Source of the DNA: JBDHWG01 sp046328525 | Lineage (GTDB): Bacteria; Chloroflexota; Anaerolineae; Epilineales; JAHCIE01 | Assembly: GCA_046328525.1 (NCBI GenBank) | Contig: JAXLWK010000013.1 | Span: 1 to 64,000, forward strand | Direction: 5' to 3' | Length of the DNA: 64,000 bases | Shown: positions 44,018-52,379 of the stretch, one piece after another | Numbering within the stretch: the stretch's first letter is position 1 | How the letters are laid out: each line of letters begins with the position of its first letter | The notes under the pieces: model-generated | What the model was told of the DNA's origin: nothing | Seen by the model: the letters and a program-made list of their open reading frames with translations, nothing else | The model's database searches: none | Made by a program: the position numbers and the translations under genes

Positions 44018-44707
44018 TCACGCGGCATCGGACGTAGTCGGCGCGGTCTGGGGCTGATCAACTGACCCTCGCACCAGCAGATAGATGCTGACGGCGAATA
44101 CCCAGGCGGGGAAGATGAGCGTCACCCACACCGAGAAGTTGATGGTGACCAGCAGCAGGATCGCCAGGGCGTAGGTCAGCAGCGGCCAGAAGCGGTGGGT
44201 TGAGCGGGTGCGCATCCAGATGGTGCCGAGGGACATCATGAAGACGCCGGCCATGCGGATGGCATACACGTTGAGAACGTTGTACGTCGAAGCGCGACCG
44301 TAGGTGAACACGCCGCTTTCGACAATCGTCCTCTTCTCAAGCTCGTAGCCGGTCAGCAAGCCGCCGGTCAGGGCGGCGCCCGCGAAGGTCATCGCCAGGA
44401 ATAGCAGGCCGCTGCCCAGGAACACCGTCGCCAGGAAGCGGTCTTCCAGCTCGCCGAGGCGGTCGCGGATCACGCCGATGAACCACAGGAACGCGATGCC
44501 AGAATAGGGAACGAGGTTCAGCCCCAGGGCCACGGTGTGGGCGTTGTCGTCCAGCCAGGTCGTGTCGAACACCTTATCCGCGGGGATGGACAGGCGAATG
44601 AGCACCAGGCCCGTGCCGTAGATCAAGGCGAACACGATGCCGGCGATGGCGGCGGCGCGCGGCGTTCGGAGCGCGGCGCGCGTCTTGAATGTCTGCGATT
44701 GAGCCAC
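44018..44707 (-). CDS. Membrane protein of unknown function
   Basis: 229 residues, GTG start with AGGAGGAG five bases upstream. About six to seven membrane helices (AIAGIVFALIYGTGLVLI; LNLVPYSGIAFLWFIGVI; FLGSGLLFLAMTFAGAAL; two C-terminal pairs). A short acidic loop PADKVFDTTWLDDNAHT follows helix 1. No family function was recognised. It precedes the PPOX pair on the same strand with a 21-base gap, so it may be in their operon. Confidence 0.75.
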   Translation of the reverse strand: MAQSQTFKTRAALRTPRAAAIAGIVFALIYGTGLVLIRLSIPADKVFDTTWLDDNAHTVALGLNLVPYSGIAFLWFIGVIRDRLGELEDRFLATVFLGSGLLFLAMTFAGAALTGGLLTGYELEKRTIVESGVFTYGRASTYNVLNVYAIRMAGVFMMSLGTIWMRTRSTHRFWPLLTYALAILLLVTINFSVWVTLIFPAWVFAVSIYLLVRGSVDQPQTAPTTSDAA

Positions 44708-44769
44708 GGCGCTCCTCCTCTGGCGGTAGGGTGAAGTGTTGGATCACGCAGGTTTCGGGTAACCTCGTC

Positions 44770-44930
44770 CCAATTCTGGCCCCCTCTCCCCGTGGGTTCA
44801 AGGTCGGACAGGCTTGGCTGAGGTAGGAGCGCTGCGTCCCTCCTCCATCCCCCTGGCCCCCTTCCTCCCCCCACAAGTGGGGGAGGAAAGGGGAGCCGAG
44901 CGTAGCGAGGCGGGGGTTGGTGGGGGACGA
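44770..44930. repeat. Intergenic G/C-run palindromic repeats
   Basis: The gap 44708-44995 shows no gene. It has several CCCCTCTCCCC and GGGGGAGGAAAGGGG blocks, the clearest a hairpin with arms TTCCTCCCCCCA/TGGGGGAGGAA around CAAG at about 44861-44887. They belong to the same repeat type as those inside two coding genes. Confidence 0.6.
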
Positions 44931-44995
44931 GCCAGCGCCGCTTTAGACCTGTCCGCCCTTGAGCCCCGAAACGGGGGGAAGGGGTCGAAGGGGCG

Positions 44996-45634
44996 TTAGG
45001 CGGGCTTGTCCGCCCCGTCCGCCGGCGCCGCTTCCGGTGCGGCTGCCTCAGCTGGCGCCTCCGCTTCTGGCGCTGCGGCTTCGGCCGCCGGAGCGTCGGT
45101 TGCGTCGGCCGGCGCTTCTTCCGCTGCCGTCTCTGGCATGGCCGCCGCCGCCTCGGTCAGCGCCTCCGCCGGCACCGCGTACCCCTTCACGTCGCCGCCC
45201 CACTGCGTGAGTTGCTGCTTGAGCGGCTCTACTTCGGCGTCGTCGCACGTCACGACGACGGCCACCTTGCCGCGGTCCAGCTCCTGGCCCAGGGCATCAA
45301 TCTCCTCCTTCGTGAGGTGCAGCGACTTCTTGAAGAAGGAGCCGGCGACCCCGCCCGCAACGCCACCGACGACGACGCCGGCGATGAGGGTCGTTCCGCC
45401 GGACAGGATGGCGGCGATGATGCCGAGGACGGCGCCGACCTTCGCGCCCTTGCCCGTCTTGTGGGCGACGTGGGTCTTGACCTTGTCACCCTTCTTGCTG
45501 ATCGTGCCGATGACGCCGAGCTTGATCTCGTCGTTGGCCCGATCCCACTGCTTAAGGTGCTCGATGCCGAAGTTGGCAAACTCCTCGTTGTCGAACAGGG
45601 CGATGACGACGTGCTCATTCTTGTTGTCGGACAT
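44996..45634 (-). CDS. DUF1269-type protein with Gly-zipper and Ala/Glu/Pro-rich tail
   Basis: 212 residues from the ATG at 45632-45634 (GGAGAG upstream). N-terminal DUF1269 domain (VVIALFDNEEFANFGIEHLKQW, DEIKLGVIGTISKKGDKV) followed by a Gly-rich hydrophobic hairpin at about 68-100 (VGAVLGIIAAILSGGTTLIA...VVVGGVAGGVAGSFF). After residue 160 comes a low-complexity Ala/Glu/Pro tail. This family is thought to be membrane-associated and stress-linked. Confidence 0.8.
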   Translation of the reverse strand: MSDNKNEHVVIALFDNEEFANFGIEHLKQWDRANDEIKLGVIGTISKKGDKVKTHVAHKTGKGAKVGAVLGIIAAILSGGTTLIAGVVVGGVAGGVAGSFFKKSLHLTKEEIDALGQELDRGKVAVVVTCDDAEVEPLKQQLTQWGGDVKGYAVPAEALTEAAAAMPETAAEEAPADATDAPAAEAAAPEAEAPAEAAAPEAAPADGADKPA

Positions 45635-45802
45635 GTGAGGCTCTCCTGAGGGATAGGACGTGCAAAGTGGGGTGAATGATTGGACTGGCGCCAACAAGCA
45701 TAGCACACATTGCGCCGCGCGGCGATAGCCATTTAGGTGTATGTGCGGTGCAACTCTGTATAGTCGTTCCTTGCCCGCCTTTCGTGGTCGAGACTCGGCT
45801 GC

Positions 45803-46999
45803 CTACTCGTCCGCCGTGTACGCCCCGTGGCGCGAGAGCAGCGGCCAGAGGGTGAGCATCGTCAGGGTCAGGAAGATGGTGTAGGGCATGAGCGTCCAGA
45901 CGCCGGCCCGCTCGGCGATGTTGCCGATGATGAGCGGGAAGAAGGCCGCGCCCATGCTCGCCGCGCTGGCGACGAAGCCCACGGCGCTCGGCTGGAGGCG
46001 GGGCGGCACCATGCCGGAGATGAGCGCGATAACCGTGGGAAAGATGGGGCCGAGGCTGAAGCCGATCACAAAGAGCGCCAGGGCTGCGGCGAGCGGGTTC
46101 GGGAGGAGCCAGAGCGTCAGCACGCCGAGCACCACGCCGCCCAGGCAGAGCTGGATCAGCCGCCGGTCGCCGAGCCGCCGGCTGAAGTGGCCGAGCACGA
46201 CGCGGCCGACCGTCAGCCCCAGCCAGTAGCCGCTGATGGACCACGCCGAGAGCAGCTCCAGCCCGTGGCGCTCCTCGGTCAGGTACGTGTAGCTCCACGT
46301 CCCCAGGCCCACCTCCGCGCCGACGTAGACGAAGAGGAAGCCGGCCGCGAGCCAGACGACGCTGAGCCGCAGGGCGGCGGCCAGGACGTTGCGCCCGCCG
46401 CTGTGCGCCCCTCCTGGCCGCGAGTCGTCCATCAGCCGCGCGAAGCCGACCAGGGCGACCAGCGCCAGGGCGAACCACACCAGGTAGGTGACGTTCCAGC
46501 CTAGCCCGACCGCCAGGATCGCCGAGGCGATCACCGGGCCGAGCAGCGCGCCGACGCCGTAGAACGCGTGCAGGTAGTTCAGCACAGCGGTGTTGTCGGG
46601 CAGCCCGCCAATGTAAGCGTTCAGCCCGGCGTCGAGGATGGCGATGCCGATGCCGACGCACAGCAGCGACGCGAGGAAGAGCACGAACGGCGGCTGAGTC
46701 GCCAGCGTGGCCGCGCCCACGGCGAAGACCGCCGTGCCGAGCATCAGGAAGACGCGGCGGCCGAGGCGCTCGACGAGCATGCCGCTGGTCAGGGCCGCGC
46801 TGAGGTAGCCGATCGTCCCCGCGAGGAACATCAGGCTAATCTGCGCCTTATTGACGCCGTAGTAGCTCATCAGGCTCGGCAGGAGGACGCCGACCGCCCC
46901 ATCGTTGACGCCGATCAGGATGAACGCGAAGAAGCAGACCGCGAACTGCCAGCGCAGCGAGGCGGCGGGTCGCGCCTCGGCGATGTCCGTCGTCGTCAT
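45803..46999 (-). CDS. MFS transporter (12-helix)
   Basis: 398 residues, 12 predicted helices. It has motif A-like GMLVERLGRRVFLMLG after helix 2 and a central loop at about 190-205. Its ATG overlaps the prs stop as ATGA, making it the last gene of a four-gene unit. The sequence resembles FucP/YbjJ-type sugar or metabolite permeases more than drug pumps. Coupling to PRPP synthase hints at a nucleoside or sugar substrate, which is speculative. Confidence 0.82.
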   Translation of the reverse strand: MTTTDIAEARPAASLRWQFAVCFFAFILIGVNDGAVGVLLPSLMSYYGVNKAQISLMFLAGTIGYLSAALTSGMLVERLGRRVFLMLGTAVFAVGAATLATQPPFVLFLASLLCVGIGIAILDAGLNAYIGGLPDNTAVLNYLHAFYGVGALLGPVIASAILAVGLGWNVTYLVWFALALVALVGFARLMDDSRPGGAHSGGRNVLAAALRLSVVWLAAGFLFVYVGAEVGLGTWSYTYLTEERHGLELLSAWSISGYWLGLTVGRVVLGHFSRRLGDRRLIQLCLGGVVLGVLTLWLLPNPLAAALALFVIGFSLGPIFPTVIALISGMVPPRLQPSAVGFVASAASMGAAFFPLIIGNIAERAGVWTLMPYTIFLTLTMLTLWPLLSRHGAYTADE

Positions 47000-47958
47000 T
47001 CGTTGAACATCGCCCCGACCGAGACCCCCTCGTGAACGCGGCGGATGACCTCGCCGAGAAGCGTCCCGACGGAGACGATGGTCATGTTGGGCAGGAGCTT
47101 ACGCGGCGGGATGGGCACCGTGTTGGTGACGATAATCTCCTCGATGGGCGCGTCGCGCAGACGCGCCGCCGCCGGGTCCGACAGGATGGCGTGGGTGGCG
47201 ACGATGCGGATCTGGCGCGCGCCGACGCTGCGGAGAAAGGTGGCGGCCTGCACAACGGTGCCGGCCGTGTCAATCTCGTCGTCCAGGATGATGGCGTCGC
47301 GCCCGGCGATCTCGCCGATGAGGTTCAGCGCCCGGGGTTGGGATGGACCCTCGCCGGACTGGGTGCGCCGCTTCTCGATGAGGGCCAGCGGCACGCCGAG
47401 CAGCTCGGCGAAGTTGCGCCCGCGCTTCGCCCCGCCCAGGTCGGCGGCGACGACGGTGCTGCGCGAGAGGTCGCGTTGCCGCAGGTGCTGCGACAGGAGA
47501 TGCACGGCGCTGATGTCGTCTACGGGAATCTTGAAGAAGCCTTGGATCTGCCCGGCGTGCAGGTCCATCACCAGCACTCGGTCGGCGCCGGCGACGGTGA
47601 TAAGGTCGGCGACGAGGCGGGCGGTGATGGGGACGCGGGGCTGGTCCTTCTTGTCGGTGCGGCCGTAGCCGTAGTAGGGCAGGACGGCGGTGATGCGGCT
47701 CGCCGAGTCGCGGCGCAGGGTGTCAATGAAGATGAGGAGCTGCATGATGTTGGTGTTGACCGGCGGGCACGTGGGCTGAATGACGAACACGTCCCGCGCC
47801 CGCACCGACCCATGCAGCCGCACGAAGATGTTGTCGTTGGGGAACTTGAAGATGTCAGCGCCGTGGAGGGGGACCTGGAGATAGGCGGCTATGTCGGCGG
47901 CCAGCTCCGGGTTCGCCGTCCCGCTGTAGAGGGCCAGGTCTCCGTACATCGTCCGCAT
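46996..47958 (-). CDS. prs: Ribose-phosphate pyrophosphokinase (PRPP synthase)
   Basis: 320 residues. It makes 5-phosphoribosyl diphosphate from ribose 5-phosphate and ATP for nucleotide, His and Trp synthesis. Class I motifs: PYYGYGRTDKKD at 94-105 (ATP loop), DLHAGQIQGFF at 132-142, and the PRPP-binding loop DDEIDTAGT at 226-234. GGGAGGGA precedes the ATG. It lies 21 bases after meaB and overlaps the MFS gene. Confidence 0.95.
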   Translation of the reverse strand: MRTMYGDLALYSGTANPELAADIAAYLQVPLHGADIFKFPNDNIFVRLHGSVRARDVFVIQPTCPPVNTNIMQLLIFIDTLRRDSASRITAVLPYYGYGRTDKKDQPRVPITARLVADLITVAGADRVLVMDLHAGQIQGFFKIPVDDISAVHLLSQHLRQRDLSRSTVVAADLGGAKRGRNFAELLGVPLALIEKRRTQSGEGPSQPRALNLIGEIAGRDAIILDDEIDTAGTVVQAATFLRSVGARQIRIVATHAILSDPAAARLRDAPIEEIIVTNTVPIPPRKLLPNMTIVSVGTLLGEVIRRVHEGVSVGAMFNE

Positions 47959-47979
47959 CGCGTCCCTCCCCCTGCTGTG

Positions 47980-48969
47980 TCAGTCCAGGCGGCGCCAGCC
48001 GAGCAGCTCTTCCGCGGCGGTGTACGGGTCAATCGTCCGCTCGGCGACACGCGCCGCCGTGTCCGCCAGCCCGTTCTGCGGCAGGTTGGTCAACAGCTCC
48101 TGCAGCAGCCACGTGCGCAGAATGTCGCGCAGCTGGCCCTCGGCGCGGTCGCGCTCCAGGTCGCCCAGCAGCCCGCTGCTTTCGAGGTACGCGCGGTGTT
48201 CCTGAATCCTGTCCACCAGGCCGCCGATGCCCTTGCCCGTCGCGCCCACGGTCTCCTGGATGGGAATCTGCCACGGAGGACTCGCAGCCGCGCGATCTTT
48301 TTGCGCCCGCTCGCGCGCGCCGAGCATCATCATCGCCCGCAGCGTCGCCACGGCCTGGTCTGCGCCGGGCAGGTCGGCCTTGTTGACGTCGAAGATGTCG
48401 GCGATCTCCAGGATGCCGGCCTTGATGGCCTGGATGTCGTCGCCGAGGTTGGGCACGAGCACGACGATGGTCGTGTGGGCCGCGCCGGCAATCTCGACCT
48501 CCGACTGGCCCGCGCCGACCGTCTCGACCAGGATAGGGTCGAAGCCGGCGGCGTCGAGGACGCGCACGGCGTCGCTTGTGGCGACGGCCAGGCCGCCGAG
48601 CTGGCCGCGCGAGGCCATGCTGCGGATGAAGACGCCCTGGTCGCCGTGGTGACTCTGCATGCGGATGCGGTCGCCGAGGATCGCGCCGCCGGTGAAGGGG
48701 CTGGTCGGGTCCACGGCGATGACGCCGACGGTGTGGCCGCGGCGGCGATACTCGGCGGTGATGGCGTTGACCAGGGTGCTCTTGCCGGTGCCGGGCGCGC
48801 CGGTCACGCCGACGATGTGGCCGCGGCCGGTGTCGGGGTGGAGCAGCGCCAGCAGGCTTTGGGCGTCCGGGCCGCCCGTTTCGACCAGGGACAGGGCGCG
48901 GGCGACGGCCCGCCGCTCGCGGCGGCGGACACGGTCGGCCAGGTCGGTAAAGCCGTTCATTCCAGCCAT
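47980..48969 (-). CDS. meaB: MeaB/ArgK-family G3E GTPase (methylmalonyl-CoA mutase chaperone)
   Basis: 329 residues from the ATG at 48967-48969 (GAGG at nine bases); ATG 48958-48960 forms ATGA with the upstream stop and is the alternative. Walker A GAPGTGKST at 57-65, DPTSPFTGGAILGDRIRM, ETVGAGQSEVEIA and NKADLPGAD are the MeaB signature. MeaB protects and reloads adenosylcobalamin in methylmalonyl-CoA mutase. No mutase gene is in the window, so it is separated from its client. Confidence 0.92.
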   Translation of the reverse strand: MAGMNGFTDLADRVRRRERRAVARALSLVETGGPDAQSLLALLHPDTGRGHIVGVTGAPGTGKSTLVNAITAEYRRRGHTVGVIAVDPTSPFTGGAILGDRIRMQSHHGDQGVFIRSMASRGQLGGLAVATSDAVRVLDAAGFDPILVETVGAGQSEVEIAGAAHTTIVVLVPNLGDDIQAIKAGILEIADIFDVNKADLPGADQAVATLRAMMMLGARERAQKDRAAASPPWQIPIQETVGATGKGIGGLVDRIQEHRAYLESSGLLGDLERDRAEGQLRDILRTWLLQELLTNLPQNGLADTAARVAERTIDPYTAAEELLGWRRLD

Positions 48970-49784
48970 GGACTGAACCTCACAACGAGGATGAAGGCGA
49001 GAGCGCCGAAGATAAGGAATTCGAGCAGGACGCGGCGCGTGACCTGGCTCGCCAGGGCCTGCTGCGCCAGGTTGGTGACGAGGTAGAAGGTGAGCAAGAG
49101 CAGGGCCGCCGTGCCGATGGAGCCGATGGGCCAGTAGGTTAGCACCCAGGTAATCTCGCCGACGACGACGCCGCAGACGATGGCGTAGACCCACGCGCGC
49201 CGCCACTCGTCGGCCGAGCCGCGCACCAGGGTCAGCGCCAGGGGCACGCTGATGAACAGGATGACGCCGGCGCTGATGATGGCGCGCATGTGCAGGCCGA
49301 GGACGGCGGCGTATAGCAGGAACGCTGAGCCGTAGGCCAGCAGGGTCAGGAGGAGCCGCGCCCGGTCGTAGAAGCGCGTGTCCGGGTCAATCGCCTGGTA
49401 CTGCCCGAGCAGGACGACGGCCAGCCCGACGAAAGCGGCAGCCAGGCCGATGAGCCAGATGGGCCGGCCAAAGAGCGTCGGGACGATGAGCGCCGCCGTC
49501 AGGGTGACGACGGCCGGCAAGGGCCAGAAGATGGCGGTGTACGCCAGCGGCGCGTCGTTGAGCCAGGGGTGCAGCCGCACCATCGCCTCGACGCCGGCGC
49601 ACGTCATGAGGACGAGCAGCGCGGTGATGAGGGTGGCGCCGGACAGGTTGATGGTCAGCGGCGAGCCGAGCAGCGTAAACTCGATAGCGCCGGCGGGCCG
49701 GATATTGAGGGAGGCCAGGGTCAGGCCGAGGAGGACGAGGGTGACGAGGCGGCCGGCCTGGCCGATGCTTCGGTCAACGGTCAT
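48957..49784 (-). CDS. Polytopic membrane protein, unknown function
   Basis: 275 residues from the ATG at 49782-49784; a TTG at 49821-49823 is a weaker alternative. About eight hydrophobic helices, with a conserved-looking loop YQAIDPDTRFYDRARLLLTLL between helices 4 and 5. The start of the meaB gene lies inside its 3' end (13-base overlap). No family was recognised. Confidence 0.7.
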   Translation of the reverse strand: MTVDRSIGQAGRLVTLVLLGLTLASLNIRPAGAIEFTLLGSPLTINLSGATLITALLVLMTCAGVEAMVRLHPWLNDAPLAYTAIFWPLPAVVTLTAALIVPTLFGRPIWLIGLAAAFVGLAVVLLGQYQAIDPDTRFYDRARLLLTLLAYGSAFLLYAAVLGLHMRAIISAGVILFISVPLALTLVRGSADEWRRAWVYAIVCGVVVGEITWVLTYWPIGSIGTAALLLLTFYLVTNLAQQALASQVTRRVLLEFLIFGALAFILVVRFSPWLE

Positions 49785-49898
49785 GGGTGAGGAACACTCC
49801 GTAGACAGGACGTGCTTTCGCAAAAGACAGAGGCATTCTAGCCACCGGCGCGGCTTTTGTCAATCATATGGCAGTGCGCTGCAAAGGATAGGGGTGAA

Positions 49899-49927
49899 TT
49901 GACAGGCTTGGTAGACTGTTTTACAAT
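49899..49927 (+). promoter_or_regulatory. Consensus promoter of the HdeD-like gene
   Basis: TTGACA (49899-49904) and TACAAT (49922-49927) are spaced by 17 bases. The ATG is 49 bases downstream and has its own strong ribosome site, AAAGGAG. This is the best promoter in the window. Confidence 0.8.
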
Positions 49928-49975
49928 GGGGCGGTCTGAGCTTTCGTCTACGTCATCAACAAAGGAGACATCATC

Positions 49976-50527
49976 ATGGATCAAGCTCTACTCCCCAGCC
50001 GGGCGCACGCCGTGCCCTGGTGGCTGGTGCTGATCGAGGGCATCGCCGGCATCCTCATCGGCCTGCTGCTCTTCTCGTCGCCCGCCATTACCACCGTCGT
50101 GTTGGTGCAGGTGCTGGGCATCTACTTTCTGGTTATGGGTATCTTCAGCCTGATCGGGATGTTCATCAACCCGACGAATTGGGGCTGGAAGCTCTTCATA
50201 GGCATCATGGGCATCATCGCCGGCCTGCTCATCATTCAGCACCCCATCTGGAGCACCGTCGGCGTCGCCGCCTTCGTGGCCCTGTTCATCGCCATTGACG
50301 CCATCATCATGGGCATCGTCCGCCTCATCCAGGCATTCCAGGGTGGGGGCTGGTGGACCGGCATCGTGGGGGTCCTGCTCATCATCATCGGCATCTACCT
50401 GTTCACCAACCTGGGCGCGACGACGATTGCCCTGCCGTGGGTGTTCGGGCTGTTCGCCCTCGTCGGCGGCATCTTCGGCGTGTTCGCCGCCTTCCGCATC
50501 CGCTCGGCGGAGAAGGCCACGGCGTAA
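49976..50527 (+). CDS. HdeD/DUF308-family membrane protein
   Basis: 183 residues, six membrane helices arranged as three hairpins (PWWLVLIEGIAGILIGLLLF; VLVQVLGIYFLVMGIFSLIGM; WKLFIGIMGIIAGLLIIQHP; and onward). The W..L...G...I..G...P pattern repeated three times is the HdeD/DUF308 signature. Family members are associated with acid or general stress; the mechanism is unknown. It is a single-gene unit with its own promoter and a strong terminator. Confidence 0.88.
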   Translation: MDQALLPSRAHAVPWWLVLIEGIAGILIGLLLFSSPAITTVVLVQVLGIYFLVMGIFSLIGMFINPTNWGWKLFIGIMGIIAGLLIIQHPIWSTVGVAAFVALFIAIDAIIMGIVRLIQAFQGGGWWTGIVGVLLIIIGIYLFTNLGATTIALPWVFGLFALVGGIFGVFAAFRIRSAEKATA

Positions 50528-50547
50528 CATCTCGCCCGCACAAACAC

Positions 50548-50581
50548 GACGCCGCCCACCTTGCCGAAGGTGGGCGGCGTC
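50548..50581. terminator. Bidirectional hairpin terminator between convergent genes
   Basis: Perfect 15-bp stem (GACGCCGCCCACCTT / AAGGTGGGCGGCGTC) with loop GCCG, between the HdeD-like gene and the convergent anchored beta-sandwich gene. The T-run is short (TCGTT), so it may rely on stem strength. Confidence 0.75.
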
Positions 50582-50594
50582 TCGTTCTGGCGGA

Positions 50595-51350
50595 CTAAGG
50601 GCGGTAGATGCGCAGGGCGCGGAACACGACCTGGCTGGTCGAGGGGCTGTCCAGGCCGGCCGTGACCCCCACCGCGCCGCGCTGGAATGTCGTGTCGCGG
50701 GCCTGGTCTACCTGGCGGCCGTTGATGCTGACCGTGATGCTGGGGCCGACGCAGCGCACCTCGAAGTGATTGAGCGCCTGCCCCTTCTGGATCGCCTCGG
50801 ACGGCGTCAGGTCTATGATCGCCTCATAGTCGCCGTTGACGATCCGCCCCAGGGTATAGCTCCCCTGGCCGTCCACGTCGAACTGATAATAGTTGTCGTC
50901 GTTCTGATAGCGGAAGATGATCCCGTAGCTCGTGTCGTCGGCGCCGGCCAGCAAGCCGCCATCAATCTCGGCGCGGAAGTCGTCGTAGTTGCCGCGCATT
51001 GTCGTCCACACGTCCTGCTCCGGGCCGACGACCGTCAGATCGAGCCGCCCGCTCCCGACGCGCGCGCTTCCTTCGCGGCCGCTGAACTCGCGCCAGCCGG
51101 CCTTGTTGTCCGTGAAGTCGTCGGCGTAGATCGTGTCGTGGTCCGTGAGTGGCGGCAAGCCAGGCGCGCCGCCGAACCTCAGGTCGTTGATGAGCGTGCG
51201 GAGCGGCTCGCCGCCGCTCGCCCGCAGCAGGGCCGCGAAGACGAGGCAGGCGACCAGGGTCGCAACGCCGAGGCCGACACAGCCAATGAGGAAGCACGAC
51301 ACTCCGGAGCGGGAGGCCGGCGCAGGAGGAGGGGAAGACTCAACCGCCAC
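50595..51350 (-). CDS. Membrane-anchored concanavalin/LamG-like domain protein
   Basis: 251 residues, GTG start after GGAGAG. A Pro-rich cytoplasmic start, one membrane helix at about 18-43 (SCFLIGCVGLGVATLVACLVFAALL), then an extracytoplasmic beta-sandwich (FTDNKAGWREF, GRLDLTVVGPEQDVWTT, YGIIFRYQNDDNYYQFDVDGQGSY, FEVRCVGPSITVSINGRQV, GAVGV...VVFRALRIYR). This layout is that of LamG/DUF1080-type domains that often bind carbohydrate. No catalytic residues are recognised. Confidence 0.75.
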   Translation of the reverse strand: MAVESSPPPAPASRSGVSCFLIGCVGLGVATLVACLVFAALLRASGGEPLRTLINDLRFGGAPGLPPLTDHDTIYADDFTDNKAGWREFSGREGSARVGSGRLDLTVVGPEQDVWTTMRGNYDDFRAEIDGGLLAGADDTSYGIIFRYQNDDNYYQFDVDGQGSYTLGRIVNGDYEAIIDLTPSEAIQKGQALNHFEVRCVGPSITVSINGRQVDQARDTTFQRGAVGVTAGLDSPSTSQVVFRALRIYRP

Positions 51351-51425
51351 GCATCTCTCCAGGGACAGACAAAATTTCGGTCAGCCTTAGATTATACGAC
51401 TTCGGGGCATTTGCGCAAATAGCGG

Positions 51426-52253
51426 CTAGGGGCGCGGCGGACCAGCGGCGATGCGGCCGCGCACCAGCGCGTCGCCCTCGGCGTCGGCGGGCGCCGTCCA
51501 CAGCGCCTCGATCCACCACGTCGCGCCGGCCGCGGCCCACGGCGCGACGGTCGCCGCCGCCTGAGTCGGGTCGGCGGCGACCGTCGTGCCCTCGACAACG
51601 ATGTCAAACGGCTCGCCCGCCGGGCGGTGGGCCGCCACATGCGCCGCGATCTCGCGCACCTCGTCCACGTTGGCGTTGCGCGCCCCGTTGGCGTCTATGG
51701 CCGTGGGCAAAATGCCGTCATACCGCAGGGCGCGCGCCATGGACTTCGGCCGCGGCCACGCCCCGACGACCCAGATCGGGATGCGCGGCTGCTGGACCGT
51801 CGGCGGGGGAACGTTGAAGGTGGTCGGCCGGATGGTGTAGTGCCGGCCCTGGTAGCTGAACGGCTGGCCGCGCCACAGCCCGGTCATGATGTCCAGCCCC
51901 TCGTCCAGCAGCTCGGCGCGGGTCGTGCGGTCGGTGACTTCGCCGAACTCGGCGAAACCGGTGTCCGGCGCGCCCAGGCCGACCGAGAGGATTACACGCC
52001 CGCCGGAGAGGTTGTCCAGCGTCGCGGCCTTGCCCGCCAGGTCCCACGGGCGCATGCGCGAGAGGGGGCTGAGCAGCGTGCCGAGGCGGATGCGCGCGGT
52101 GCGCATGGCCGCCGCCGTCAGGCACACCCAGGCGTCCACGCCCCACACCGGCTCCCAGACGAAGAAGCCATCCCACCCCGCCGCCTCCGCCGCCTCCGCC
52201 AGATCCGCCGCCCGCCGCGCATCCCCATTCGGCATCACAAACCCATAGCGCAT
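51426..52253 (-). CDS. Luciferase-like (LLM) F420/FMN-dependent oxidoreductase
   Basis: 275 residues from the ATG at 52251-52253, preceded by GGAGG. TIM-barrel bacterial luciferase-like family: YGFVMPNGDARRAADLAEAAEAAGWDGFFVWEP, LSGGRVILSVGLG, GEV.DR..RAELLDEGLDIMTGLW and PIWVVG are conserved. Many such enzymes in this kind of organism use F420. The substrate is unknown. Confidence 0.88.
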   Translation of the reverse strand: MRYGFVMPNGDARRAADLAEAAEAAGWDGFFVWEPVWGVDAWVCLTAAAMRTARIRLGTLLSPLSRMRPWDLAGKAATLDNLSGGRVILSVGLGAPDTGFAEFGEVTDRTTRAELLDEGLDIMTGLWRGQPFSYQGRHYTIRPTTFNVPPPTVQQPRIPIWVVGAWPRPKSMARALRYDGILPTAIDANGARNANVDEVREIAAHVAAHRPAGEPFDIVVEGTTVAADPTQAAATVAPWAAAGATWWIEALWTAPADAEGDALVRGRIAAGPPRP

Positions 52254-52379
52254 GATCTGTCCTCCGCGCAAAGAGATCTCCTCTAACCGCCAGTGCTATG
52301 TCCATCGCGTCCAGTGTGGCGACCGAGGCTTCGAGCGCCCCACTGTGGGCAAGCAATTTCCGAATCTGACTTACTCCGA

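Noticed and set aside
47032..49086. 684-residue plus-strand open frame
   Set aside because: It is antisense to prs and meaB, both of which have clear family motifs. Long antisense frames are expected at this GC content.
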